A stretch of 64,000 nt of DNA, taken from the NCBI RefSeq assembly GCF_000169175.1, contig NZ_AAWS01000005.1:1-64000 (forward strand), written 5' to 3'. This document shows, piece by piece, positions 25,331-34,398 of this stretch. Both the position numbers and the translations under genes were made by a program. The stretch is from Microscilla marina ATCC 23134. Its GTDB lineage: Bacteria; Bacteroidota; Bacteroidia; Cytophagales; Microscillaceae. Every line of letters begins with the position of its first letter. The first letter of the stretch is position 1. The notes below the pieces were generated by a model. It was not told the origin of the DNA and did not search any database. It saw only the letters and a program-made list of their open reading frames with translations.

Positions 25331-25569
25331 AGTAGATATTGATGGTTGATTTTATCGAAGCAATTACTGATGTCTGCATCCAAAACACATGCAGATTTTT
25401 TATTGATGCCGCAGAAAATCGCTTTGATAGCATCTTGGGGAGAGCGATCTGGACGGAACCCATAAGAATGAAGGGCAAGTCGGATTTTCTATGCTGGTTC
25501 CAATGCTAGTTTAAGTAAAGTTTGCTTGGCTTTTTCCTGTATAGTGGGTATATCCCATGGGTAGGCTGT
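25331..25569 (-). pseudogene. Fragment of a group II intron reverse transcriptase/maturase
   Basis: Reading the minus strand downward from about 25569 gives one frame with DIPTIQEKAKQTLLKLALEP, then an in-frame TAG (25489-25491), then SYGFRPDRSPQDAIKAIF and CVLDADISNCFDKINHQYLL. These match the conserved IPTIxDRxxQxLxxxALEPxW, SYGFRPxRS and DADIxxxFDxI blocks of group II intron RTs. The stop replaces the expected Trp (TGG to TAG). The fragment lacks the N-terminus, the YADD-containing palm, and the maturase domain, and it fades out before 25300. It is a dead remnant. Confidence 0.85.
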
Positions 25570-25922
25570 TCAAAATTAGGTGACTTCTTCCCCTCATTTT
25601 TTCTTAATTTCTGTAGTAAATACCAAAGCAAATTCACCCAAAAAACACCCTTTCCACCTCAGTTGTGTGTTTTCACCAACCGAGCGATACCCCGAAAAAC
25701 AGCGTTTAAGCGTAGATTCGTGTCGGTGTGTTACGCGACCGAGGAGAATGGCGTTTAATGACGTTTTTTGAAAATTGATTGGGCTCTGAATAAAATAGCC
25801 CCATATTGAGTAAATAAATTCGCCATAATAATTAAGGATGGCTTAAAACTTTGGGGCACTTTTTTAAAACTTGGAACAGCCTACCTGACAGGTGTTAATT
25901 ACTTGTCACTTCTCTCTAGAGT
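25570..25922. other. Spacer between the RT remnant and the Roco gene
   Basis: No supportable gene. Two overlapping plus-strand frames of 60-80 codons cross it, but their composition is not protein-like. It contains AACCGAGCGATACCCCG and TTACGCGACCGAGGAG (25678-25745), GC-richer than the surroundings and possibly part of the same decayed element. Confidence 0.5.
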
Positions 25923-28460
25923 TTAGCCTCTAGTTCCCCTATAAGCCCTGCTCACCCAAACTTTGAGCTGCTCAGTATATTGATAGTCGCTCATTCCTTC
26001 GTGCATAAATTTATTACGGAGTACATTCAAATCGCGGTCTTGTTTGCCCAATTGATCTGCTGCGGCAAAAAACTCAGAAATTTGATCCGTGTCAATCAAA
26101 TGCAATAAGCGCTTGAGTGAAGCAGGTTGGTTTGTAATGCCGTGTAGCAGGTCGGCAATAGCCATGCGGGTACGATTGCGGCAACGAATGTGCGTGTCGC
26201 CATCTTGCAAACAGTTTTGCAGGTGTTGGTAGTCAAAGTTGTCCGTTTTGCCTGTAGTGCAAACTTCACAAGGGCAAGGAATCTTCTCGTGTAGCAAGTC
26301 TTTGCCCAAATGCAATTGTCGGTGGAGGTAGTCAAAATGTTGGCGAACAGAGCTCAATAGTTCGCTGGTCTGATTGCCCCAAATGGCTATTTGAATGGTT
26401 TTGATTGCAGGCACATCGTTTAAAGTGATCAAAGCCTGACTTTGATCAGCCTTAAGTACTACCCCGTTTTTCCAGAAAAGCTGTGCTTTGATTAAATAAT
26501 GTATTCGACAAATAAATCGACTGAATATGCCTTTAGGCATAAACTCATAGTGGTACTCAAACCGCAAAACATTTGACAAAGGTGGGGTGTTGTCGGGCCG
26601 CGCAACAGGGGCAGGCGCCGATACCGGAAGACGTTCAGGCACAATGTATTCATCGGTGTTATTCAGGCGAAAGACGAGCTCAAACCGCTCCATAATGCCC
26701 AACAAAAAATGATGTTTATCGTCGAAACAAGCCTCATTCCAAACCTCATCTAGTTGTTCGTGGGTAAATTTTCCCTGTTCGAGAATCAAAGGGTGGTCGA
26801 GCAGTTGGTAAGCGGCTTTAGTAGCCCATTCGGGCTTAAGTACCACTGTATCTTTGAGTGCGGGGGCGTCTTTGAAGTGTAAAATTACCCCAATATCGTG
26901 GAGTTGCTGCGCTAAAAAACGCGCATCTTCGCGGCTCAGTCCTTGTTCTTGGCAAACACGCATATAGTCTTTGTGTCCCATGTAATCATCCGGGCGGTTT
27001 TCCAGGGTTTCGCGCACCGCAAAACGATCTTTGTTCCATATCTCATGGGTGTTGGGCAGTTTGAGTAGTTCATTTACCACCACTTGGCGCAAAGCCTCGA
27101 TGCTTTCTCCTGTTTTGCACGAGGTTTTTACAAAATCTATAATGTTAGGAAATGCTTTGCGCCAGTTTTGGCGGTTAATATCAGTGTGGTACTCGTCTAT
27201 CTTATTTTGCACTACAATAATAGGCGCTTTGTCTGATAACAGCGTAACAATATGGAGCCAATAATTAAATTTAGACTGGGCTTCGTCTTTGCGGGCGTCC
27301 CATACAAACACATATACCGAGTTTTTGGTTAGAAAAAACTGGTGGGTACCATAGTTGATCTCTTGCCCGGCAAAGTCCCAAATATTTGCCACAAAATTTA
27401 CTGCCTTGTCTTCACGTTTTGCGTTGGGCAGCTTCCAATGCTTGATTTGGATGCCCTTGGTGCTTTTTCTGCCTTCCCGAAATTCATAGTTGGGTTGACT
27501 GAGCGCTTCGGTAAGTTCGGTTTTGCCTACTTCGCCTACTCCCACAAAAATAAGCTTGGCTTCATTGAGTTCGCGTCGTTTGGTTTTTTTGTTCACCGAC
27601 ACCAAGTAGTTTTTTATACCTTCTAAGCCTTGCTTAAGTATTTCAGCGGGTATATTGTTGAGCATATTGCCACCCAGGTTCAGGGTTTCTAAAGCAGGCA
27701 AAGCCTCCAGCCAGGGCAAAGAAACCTGCTCGATTTGGTTGAACCTAAGGTCTAGGTAAGTGAGCTGCTCTGTGATGCTTTTGGGAATTATTACTTCGGT
27801 GATTTGATTGTAAGAGAGCCAAATTGTACGCAAACGACGGCATTTGGGCAGGGCAAATACCTGAGCAATTCTATTATTCATCAGGCTTAATCTCTTGAGC
27901 TGGTGCAATCCTGTCAAAGCTTCTACATTGTCGATCTGGTTGGTGTCTAAAAACAACTCCTCTAGTTGAGTAAGGGCGGCAATGGGTTCTATTTCAGTAA
28001 TTTGATTGTGGCTTGCCAACAGGTATGTAAGCTTGGGTAGGTTTTCTAATGCCTTAAGACTCATGAGTTGGTTGTGCCCTATATCCAGGTGCTTGAGCAT
28101 TTGAAGAGGTAACAAAGGTTGCAGGCTTTTGATGCTCCAGGGAGCTTCACTGTTGCCTTGAGCAATGAGTGTATGCAAGCAAGGAGGCAAATAAGCGGGT
28201 AGTTGGGTAAGGTGGTTAGGGGCTTGGGTATTGCTGGAAAAAACCAAGGGAAATCTTTCTTCTACAACATCATTTACCCAATTGCTCGAAAAGTTCAATA
28301 CCCTTACATCGATACATTTTGCCAACAACTTTAGTTCAGGCTCGGTACCCCTCAGCCCACAGTTGCCCAAGTCAAGCACTGGTTTTTTAAGTTCGATACT
28401 TTCAAGAATGAGTTGCTCAGCAAGTGTGCCCATACAGGTAATTTTATTGAATTGGTTCAA
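25923..28460 (-). CDS. Roco-family protein: leucine-rich repeats, Roc GTPase, COR, Cys-rich C-terminus
   Basis: 845 residues. About 8 LRRs lie at roughly 90-285 (LKHLDIGHNQL, LEELFLDTNQI, LTYLDLRFNQI). The Roc GTPase has P-loop GVGEVGKT (307-314), switch II WDFAGQE (361-367), NKID (419-422) and SCKTG (447-451), all intact. The COR domain spans about 480-700 (LKPEWATKAAYQLLDHPLIL). The C-terminus has a Cys pattern (PCPCEVCTTG, then HIRCRNR) and ends with a helical tail (LNVLRNKFMHEGMSDYQYTE) that resembles effector-associated adaptor domains of bacterial conflict systems. That last point is tentative. Roco proteins are dimeric GTPase switches. No obvious partner gene is adjacent. Confidence 0.92.
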   Translation of the reverse strand: MNQFNKITCMGTLAEQLILESIELKKPVLDLGNCGLRGTEPELKLLAKCIDVRVLNFSSNWVNDVVEERFPLVFSSNTQAPNHLTQLPAYLPPCLHTLIAQGNSEAPWSIKSLQPLLPLQMLKHLDIGHNQLMSLKALENLPKLTYLLASHNQITEIEPIAALTQLEELFLDTNQIDNVEALTGLHQLKRLSLMNNRIAQVFALPKCRRLRTIWLSYNQITEVIIPKSITEQLTYLDLRFNQIEQVSLPWLEALPALETLNLGGNMLNNIPAEILKQGLEGIKNYLVSVNKKTKRRELNEAKLIFVGVGEVGKTELTEALSQPNYEFREGRKSTKGIQIKHWKLPNAKREDKAVNFVANIWDFAGQEINYGTHQFFLTKNSVYVFVWDARKDEAQSKFNYWLHIVTLLSDKAPIIVVQNKIDEYHTDINRQNWRKAFPNIIDFVKTSCKTGESIEALRQVVVNELLKLPNTHEIWNKDRFAVRETLENRPDDYMGHKDYMRVCQEQGLSREDARFLAQQLHDIGVILHFKDAPALKDTVVLKPEWATKAAYQLLDHPLILEQGKFTHEQLDEVWNEACFDDKHHFLLGIMERFELVFRLNNTDEYIVPERLPVSAPAPVARPDNTPPLSNVLRFEYHYEFMPKGIFSRFICRIHYLIKAQLFWKNGVVLKADQSQALITLNDVPAIKTIQIAIWGNQTSELLSSVRQHFDYLHRQLHLGKDLLHEKIPCPCEVCTTGKTDNFDYQHLQNCLQDGDTHIRCRNRTRMAIADLLHGITNQPASLKRLLHLIDTDQISEFFAAADQLGKQDRDLNVLRNKFMHEGMSDYQYTEQLKVWVSRAYRGTRG

Positions 28461-28611
28461 GCATTTAGAGGGGCAATATAAGCATAAACCTTAAACAAGT
28501 TCGATAAAAAGAATAGTAGAAAAAGACGATGAGCAGTGGGCTTTTAAAGGCACTTTGGGGAAGGCAAGTTAGTTTACACCCATTAGGATATGAAAAAGTC
28601 TAACTTTAGCT

Positions 28612-28619
28612 TACTTTTG
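28612..28619 (+). promoter_or_regulatory. Possible Bacteroidota -7 box before tesB-like gene
   Basis: TACTTTTG fits the TAnnTTTG consensus and lies about 65 bp before the ATG at 28685. No clear -33 TTG is at the expected distance, so support is partial. Confidence 0.35.
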
Positions 28620-28684
28620 CGCCCTTGGTAATATTACAACCTGGTGAGTAATGACTGTATACCGCCTGCAAAAAATAAAGAAAT

Positions 28685-29515
28685 ATGATAGAGAAACTGA
28701 AGCCCGAAAAGATCGAACAAAATATTTATAGAGGGGCAGCCTTTGGCACAGAAAAAGGAACCGTTTTTGGTGGTTTTGCTTTGGCACAAGCCTTGTATGC
28801 CTGCGGAATGACCGTGCCCGAAGACCGCTCTTTGCACTCGCTCCATTCATACTTCATTTTACCGGGCGATGCGACCGCTCCTATAGTATATGATATTGAC
28901 CGCATCCGCGACGGTAGGAGTTTTACTACACGGCGAGTAGTAGCCATCCAGCACGGCAGACCCATTTTTAACCTATCAGCATCGTTTCAAATCAGCGAAG
29001 AAGGCCTAAGCCACCAAGTGAGCAAACCAGCCGTGCCCGTTCCCGAAAACTTTCGCCCTACTTATGAACTGGCAGCTAAAGATGATTCCCCTGCCCGTTT
29101 TTGGGTCAATTATATTACCCAACAAATTCGTCCGCTTGATTTTAGAATTGTACAACCCATTGACCGTGAACAGTTTCCAATAAAAAAACACGTATGGTTT
29201 AAGGCAGATCAAGCCTTAGGCGACGATTTATTGTTGCATCAAGCAGTACTGGCGTGTGCCTCTGACTATACTTTTTTGAGTTCTTCGCTAGAGCCTCACC
29301 TTAAGCAAAACCCCAAGCTTAAGTTTCGCCTGGCTACCATCGATCATTCGGTTTGGTTGCACCGCCCTTTTCGGGTAGACGAATGGCTCTTGTTTAGCCA
29401 CGAAAGCCACAATGCGTATGGTGCACGAGGCTTCAACCAAGGACATATTTATGCGCAGGATGGTGCTTTGGTAGCTTCGCTCACTCAAGAAAACCTCATG
29501 CGGGTAGTGGAGTAG
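28685..29515 (+). CDS. tesB: Acyl-CoA thioesterase II
   Basis: 276 residues forming a double hotdog fold. The first hotdog has YRGAAFGTEKGTVFGGFALA, LHSLHSYFILPGDATAPIVY and RRVVAIQHGRPIFNLSASFQ. The second has ACASDYTFLSSSLEPH and TIDHSVWLHRPFRVDEWLLF, ending QDGALVASLTQENLMR. The Asp in ASDYTFL, the Ser in DHSVWLH and the Gln in TQENLMR occupy the positions of the TesB catalytic triad (Asp, Thr/Ser, Gln). It hydrolyses medium and long acyl-CoA to free acid. It lies 19 kb from the lipid cluster and is monocistronic, followed by tandem repeats. Confidence 0.93.
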   Translation: MIEKLKPEKIEQNIYRGAAFGTEKGTVFGGFALAQALYACGMTVPEDRSLHSLHSYFILPGDATAPIVYDIDRIRDGRSFTTRRVVAIQHGRPIFNLSASFQISEEGLSHQVSKPAVPVPENFRPTYELAAKDDSPARFWVNYITQQIRPLDFRIVQPIDREQFPIKKHVWFKADQALGDDLLLHQAVLACASDYTFLSSSLEPHLKQNPKLKFRLATIDHSVWLHRPFRVDEWLLFSHESHNAYGARGFNQGHIYAQDGALVASLTQENLMRVVE

Positions 29516-29526
29516 TGGGTTGGGTA

Positions 29527-29664
29527 TTATAGGTTCAAGGTATAAGCGATAAGCTTCAAGTGGTGTTATAGCTTCAAGGTATAAGCGACAAGCTTCAAGT
29601 GGTATTATAGCTTCGAGGTATAAGCGACAAGGTTCAAGTGGTGTCATAGCTTCAAGGTATAAGC
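29527..29664. repeat. 39-bp tandem repeat, about 3.5 copies
   Basis: Units start at 29527, 29566, 29605 and 29644 (partial). Each begins TTATAGSTTCAAGGTATAAG and continues with GCGACAAGCTTCAAGTGGT. The unit shares the GCGACAAGCTTCAAG motif (reverse CTTGAAGCTTGTCGC) with spacers near 7838, 9815, 16558 and 18160. Confidence 0.85.
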
Positions 29665-30030
29665 AACTGTAAGTCCACTTGTATGCATTGGTGCCTGTAA
29701 GGGCTTATGACCAATGCTGGCGTAACTGTGTTGAGCTCACTACGTTAAGGATTGAGTATCAAAAAAACAGACGCCTGAGCCATCTGCAACAGGCTAAAGC
29801 TAATGGCTAAAAGCTTTGTGAAGGAAATAGTATTGGGTTTGTAGCTTGCAACTTTTGCCTGTCGTATACCTTCTTTTTTCGAAAAAACTTTTGTATATTT
29901 AATTCACTCATTTTAAAGCATTTAAGATTCAATATTTGGGAACGTTGAAAAATAAATTGTAAAAAATACTCCAGTGCAAACCACCACCTTTGTATAGCTA
30001 ATCAAACAAGTAAACTAATAAGGTGTATTT
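29665..30030. other. Spacer upstream of the sigma-like/WD40 locus
   Basis: It contains TGTGTTGAGCTCACTACG (about 29730), a motif also seen near 48229 and 54718, and otherwise AT-rich DNA. No gene or clear promoter is identified. Confidence 0.5.
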
Positions 30031-31050
30031 ATGAGTAAGTTTAGTGAACCCATTTCTGACGAATATTGCGTAGAGCTGCTGGAAAGCAAGCAATACGATG
30101 CAATATTGAGGGAATACCAGGGTTACATCAGAGAGAAAGTAGAAGCTTACCTAAGGGGGTTTCCTTATTACAACCAATTCAAGGATGACTTTTTTCAGGA
30201 GGTATACTTACATTTATACTCCAGCTCTTTGCCCAGCCCTTCGTTTTTAAAAGCCTGTAAAAAAGGTATCTCTTTTAAGTTTTATTTGGCAAAATCTGTT
30301 CGCAACAAGCTCAATACACTATTGGCACAGGAAAAAAACAAACGCGAAAAAATTGTTTCGGTTAACAACCTGTTTGGAAGCGAAGAAGAAGAGCGCAACG
30401 ACCGGAGCCACAACCTGATGCCTGATAAAAGTTATAAGAACCAAACCGAATCGCAAGATTTATTAGGACAACTTAAAACAATGTTTGGAGGCTTCCTTAC
30501 CTCATTTTTGGCAACCTTTCCTAAAATTGGCTATAAACTCATTTTACTGTTAAAGCTTCAGGCAAGAGCTATCATTACCGAGTTTGACTTGTTGAACTGC
30601 TTCCCTGGAATGAAAACTCAGGACATGAAAAAGTTGCAGGAAGCCTTGGGTGAAGATGCCGACTATCGACACAAAGAAGACCGTGACTTGTTTCACATCA
30701 TTCATCCTTACTTTCAGAAGTACCGCCAGGAAAAAGGGTCACCTCAAGCGATTCAGCGGTGGGTAAACCAGCACATAAGTGGCGATAAATATAAAAAGGG
30801 AATAATAGATGACCTGGAGATCAAAGATGGTGAACAGGTGTTTAGAATCAACGATAAAAAACTTTTTGCTGATTTCTTATATGAATACTTTAGTACCTCT
30901 AGCGACCATTCAGCACAAGCCGCCAACACTGTCGAAGAAGAGCCAGAGCCTAAGGTGATTGCCCTCAAGCCCAGAACAAGCGCTTCGGCAAAACGACAGA
31001 TCATCGGAAGAAAATTTTCGCTTGCTGCATTAAGAATAAGTATTAGCTGA
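30031..31050 (+). CDS. Divergent sigma-70-like protein paired with a WD40 anti-sigma
   Basis: 339 residues. The N-terminal 110 residues look like a degenerate ECF region 2: LREYQGYIREKVEAYLRGFP, FKDDFFQEVYLHLYSS (the QExF/Y-x-L core) and FKFYLAKSVRNKLNTLLAQE. A charged linker (about 110-145) follows. The remaining 190 residues have no clear region 4, only helical segments (LNCFPGMKTQDMKKLQEALG) and a basic C-terminus. Either region 4 has diverged beyond recognition or the protein works another way. It is followed 28 bp later by a gene with a zinc anti-sigma motif, which supports a regulatory pair. Moderate confidence in the sigma assignment. Confidence 0.65.
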   Translation: MSKFSEPISDEYCVELLESKQYDAILREYQGYIREKVEAYLRGFPYYNQFKDDFFQEVYLHLYSSSLPSPSFLKACKKGISFKFYLAKSVRNKLNTLLAQEKNKREKIVSVNNLFGSEEEERNDRSHNLMPDKSYKNQTESQDLLGQLKTMFGGFLTSFLATFPKIGYKLILLLKLQARAIITEFDLLNCFPGMKTQDMKKLQEALGEDADYRHKEDRDLFHIIHPYFQKYRQEKGSPQAIQRWVNQHISGDKYKKGIIDDLEIKDGEQVFRINDKKLFADFLYEYFSTSSDHSAQAANTVEEEPEPKVIALKPRTSASAKRQIIGRKFSLAALRISIS

Positions 31051-31078
31051 TTAATTGAAAAAAGCAAAAACATTGAAA

Positions 31079-34054
31079 ATGAAACGCAATTTAGCCATAA
31101 ATAAAAAACCCAAAAAGCCCGATCCTGTAGCCCTTGATAAGGCGATTAAGGAGGAGTTTTTTGATGGTGAGCATCTCAACGATGCCGGAACCACGCTATA
31201 TGTGGAGGCTATGCTTATTGATCGTCGCTCAGATTTGCCACAGGTAATGCAAGACCATGTAGCTCATTGTGCGGCTTGTCAGCGTGAAGTATATGAGTTT
31301 TATCAATTTATGCAAGACGAAGATGTGAGTAATTCTTCGGTGCACGCTTTTCTCGATGAGCACAAACAATCGCTTAAGCCTGCAAGTATGGTAAGCAAGG
31401 GTTTAGGCAAACGAATTAGAAACATAGCTGCTGCCGTGGTAGTTTTGGGAACTATAGGTTGGTTGATGTTACAAAACCCATCAAAGGCTGATCAATCGAT
31501 GATTTCAAAAATAGAAACGCCTTTTATCAACCAATCAATCAATGTGCAGTTTGACGAACTAGACGTAAGCAATGAAGAAGCTAAAACCATCAAGTTAGAA
31601 GATGGCACCATTATAAATATTCCAGCCTATAGCTTTGTTGATAAAAAAGGGAAACCCATCAAGGGTAAAGTGAAAATTGAGTACAGGGAATTACACAATA
31701 CTGCAGACATTATAGCCAGTGGCATACCATTAGAGCAAGATAGTCTTGGAGTTACAAACAACCTTGAGACTGCCGGAATGTTTGAGATTAGAGGCAAAAA
31801 AGGCAAAGAGCCTGTATACATAGCTCAAGGCAAAAACATTGATATTCAGTTTGCTTCCCGTCACGACGGCAATGGTTTCAACCATTATTACCTCGAAGAC
31901 GGCACTCAACCACTGACCCTTAATTATTTGCGTACTAATCAGGCAGGCATCATTCCAGGGGCTTTTGCCCAAAGCAGTACTGCCAAGGTATCGCCCCAGT
32001 GGCAATGGATTGGAGCCTCAGCAATTACCTCCAAAATAATTGTAGAAAAACGTATCCAAGAGGCAAAAACTTATAAAAAAGTTGACAAGCAACGCATAGA
32101 TTCTCTGAAAGAAGTAATTGCCCAAATGAAGTCTAAACACCATACCGACTCAATAGAGTACATTGAAAAACTGTTGGCACAACAAAAGAAAGACTTAGCA
32201 CAAGAGCAGAAGGCAAAAGCAGACTATTTTCAGTTAGACTTTAATATGGAAAAAAACCCACACCTGGAGTTTTTCAAAGATGTGGTTTGGCAATATATTG
32301 GAGAAAACAAAGAGCAAAGCCCTACCAAACGTAACAGTTGGGTATTTAACGAAAAGTGGGACGATATTAAATTGACAAGTCTTAAGTACCTCCCGGTGTC
32401 ACTTACAGGGCACAAAGCAGCTGTATTTTCGGTAAACTTCTCGCCCGATAGCAGGTATGTAGTATCCGCTTCGGCCGATGCCACCGCAAAAATATGGGAC
32501 AACCAGGGGAGACTTGTGCAAACCCTTATAGGGCATAGCAAAGCCGTAACCAAGGCGTTGTTTTCTCCAGATGGGCAAAAAGTGTTGACTGCTTCCGACG
32601 ATTTTACGGCAAAGCTTTGGAATAAACAAGGCAATTTGCTGGCAAATCTCAGCGGGCACAAAGGCAAAGTATTGAGTATTGACTTTTCGGCAAATGGCAA
32701 GCTAATTTTAACCGCAGCAGCAGACAACACCATCAAGTTATGGAACAATCAGGGGCGTTTACTGCATACTATGCAGCACAAATACGCCCTGAAAGAAGCC
32801 CGGTTTGCTCCTAACAGCAAAAATGTGCTGAGCGTGTCTAAAAAAGGCCCAGTCAAGATTTGGTACATAGATGGTAAACTACTACATACACTAGAGGGAG
32901 ATCATAACTCAGTAGGGGTGTCTAAAGATAGCAAATATTTGGTAACCACTTCTGTAATATCGGAAACAGGTTCAGGGGTTTGGTCAAGCGATGGCGAACT
33001 ATTACATAGCATCAAAGGGTCAGCTAATCAGGCTATATTTTCAAACGATGGCACCCACCTTATTACCATTGCCAATCGTACTGCACACTTGTTTTCTATT
33101 TATCAGAAAGGGGTACGTACCGTATTGATTAAAAACATGGGAGGAAGCTATAAAGGCAAAGGACACCTGCAAAAGATCAATAACATTCAGTTTTCGCCCA
33201 GTCAGCACGCCATTGTTACCGCGTCTGACGATTATCTGGCAAAGATTTGGGATGGAAGCGGTAACTTTCGCTATAATCTAAGGGGGCATACCAACAAGGT
33301 AAACCACGCTACGTTTTCGCCCAATGGTTTGCATATAGCGACTGCTTCGGCAGACAATACTGTAAAACTTTGGGTAGAAACTTCTCAAAAAGACATTTAC
33401 GAATTAGAATTGATCAAAGAAAGAAGGGTAGTAGAAACCAACGGTCGAAGGGTGGAAATAAGGGGTAAAAACTTTGTAACGATTGTAAGAAAAGCTACTT
33501 CAGACGAAATTCCTGAGGAACTTCAAACCAAAGGGTTGGTACATAAGTCGTTTACCCAAAACAAAGACTTGTCGGATATGATTGCCAGGTATGAGCAAGC
33601 CGTCAAACAAAAAGCCAACAAGCAACGCGAATTAAAGGCAAAAAAACCTAAAGTAAGGGCTAAAGTGTTGAGAAGTTTTACCGTCAGAAGATTTGGTGTG
33701 TATGGTGCTCACCGAGTATTCAAGATGGAGGAAAACATCATTTGTAAAGCCGAATTTGACTTTGGACCTGGGGTAGATCATCAAGACGAAAACATTAAAG
33801 TATACCTGATTACAGGGGAGCAGGGAACAGCAGTAGTGCCTTATACCCAAAGAAGTTGGCATCGTTTTCAGTTTGATCCAAATATGGCAAATAAATTGAT
33901 TGCTATATTACCCAACGACCGCCTGGCAGTGATCGAGAAAAGGGAGTTTGCCAATATAGATGTCGACAAGGTTGATCAGGCAGGCAGTTATACTTTTAAA
34001 TTGCACCCACGTCCTATACAGTCTAAGCAAGACCTGGACTTTGTGCTTAACTAA
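31079..34054 (+). CDS. Transmembrane zinc-finger anti-sigma-like protein with WD40 beta-propeller
   Basis: The frame opens at a TTG (31055), but the ATG at 31079 is preferred (991 residues). Residues about 60-68 hold HVAHCAAC, the Hx3CxxC motif of zinc anti-sigma factors. A single membrane helix (about 115-131, IAAAVVVLGTIGWLML) follows. A beta-rich domain (LEDGTIINIPAYSFVDKKGK; IEYRELHNTADIIASGIPLE) is common in Bacteroidota exported proteins. After a coiled-coil stretch (about 300-370), residues about 440-775 form 7-8 WD40 repeats (ADATAKIWDN, DDFTAKLWNK, ADNTIKLWNN, DDYLAKIWDG, ADNTVKLWVE). The C-terminal 190 residues are unassigned. The propeller should be periplasmic, suggesting an envelope sensor controlling the adjacent sigma-like protein. 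Two hairpins follow, the second a clear terminator. Confidence 0.85.
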   Translation: MKRNLAINKKPKKPDPVALDKAIKEEFFDGEHLNDAGTTLYVEAMLIDRRSDLPQVMQDHVAHCAACQREVYEFYQFMQDEDVSNSSVHAFLDEHKQSLKPASMVSKGLGKRIRNIAAAVVVLGTIGWLMLQNPSKADQSMISKIETPFINQSINVQFDELDVSNEEAKTIKLEDGTIINIPAYSFVDKKGKPIKGKVKIEYRELHNTADIIASGIPLEQDSLGVTNNLETAGMFEIRGKKGKEPVYIAQGKNIDIQFASRHDGNGFNHYYLEDGTQPLTLNYLRTNQAGIIPGAFAQSSTAKVSPQWQWIGASAITSKIIVEKRIQEAKTYKKVDKQRIDSLKEVIAQMKSKHHTDSIEYIEKLLAQQKKDLAQEQKAKADYFQLDFNMEKNPHLEFFKDVVWQYIGENKEQSPTKRNSWVFNEKWDDIKLTSLKYLPVSLTGHKAAVFSVNFSPDSRYVVSASADATAKIWDNQGRLVQTLIGHSKAVTKALFSPDGQKVLTASDDFTAKLWNKQGNLLANLSGHKGKVLSIDFSANGKLILTAAADNTIKLWNNQGRLLHTMQHKYALKEARFAPNSKNVLSVSKKGPVKIWYIDGKLLHTLEGDHNSVGVSKDSKYLVTTSVISETGSGVWSSDGELLHSIKGSANQAIFSNDGTHLITIANRTAHLFSIYQKGVRTVLIKNMGGSYKGKGHLQKINNIQFSPSQHAIVTASDDYLAKIWDGSGNFRYNLRGHTNKVNHATFSPNGLHIATASADNTVKLWVETSQKDIYELELIKERRVVETNGRRVEIRGKNFVTIVRKATSDEIPEELQTKGLVHKSFTQNKDLSDMIARYEQAVKQKANKQRELKAKKPKVRAKVLRSFTVRRFGVYGAHRVFKMEENIICKAEFDFGPGVDHQDENIKVYLITGEQGTAVVPYTQRSWHRFQFDPNMANKLIAILPNDRLAVIEKREFANIDVDKVDQAGSYTFKLHPRPIQSKQDLDFVLN

Positions 34055-34140
34055 ATTTGTAAACTTTTACTAAAACTATATATAATCCATACTATTTTAA
34101 TGAGTGCTTGTTTGAATACATTTTAAACAAGCACTTCACC

Positions 34141-34182
34141 AAAAACGGGCAGAAGCTTTCAGACTTTCTGCCCGTTTTTTAT
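34141..34182 (+). terminator. Rho-independent terminator after the WD40 gene
   Basis: AAACGGGCAGAA/TTCTGCCCGTTT (12 bp, 11-base loop) runs into six Ts. An additional perfect hairpin, AGTGCTTGTTT/AAACAAGCACT, lies just upstream at 34103-34135. Confidence 0.92.
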
Positions 34183-34288
34183 TGCCCACATTTTGGCTTC
34201 TCATACCTGAAATAGCACTATACCGTTAGCATTTTTCATTCTTATTCTTGCTTACATCCAATCTAACTCAATACCCTTAAATGTTCAA

Positions 34289-34318
34289 TTGTTTTTTGAT
34301 AATATTCTGCTATATTTG
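34289..34318 (+). promoter_or_regulatory. Bacteroidota-type promoter for the FG-GAP propeller gene
   Basis: A TTG at 34289-34291, then 19 bases, then TATATTTG (34311-34318) fits the TTG-N19-TAnnTTTG architecture of Bacteroidota primary sigma promoters. It would give a 5' leader of about 75 bases before the ATG at 34399. Confidence 0.6.
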
Positions 34319-34398
34319 CCGGCTATTTTTTTATAAATATTTGAGGGATAGGTAGTTATACTGATATTACTGCTAACGTTACAAAATATAATTACTAA

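Noticed and set aside
25522-25771. Two overlapping plus-strand frames of 78 and 63 codons
   Set aside because: One runs antisense to the RT remnant. Composition is not protein-like and there is no initiation signal.
29527-29664. Possible CRISPR array
   Set aside because: The 39-bp units are directly abutting, without unique spacers of constant length, and there are no cas genes.
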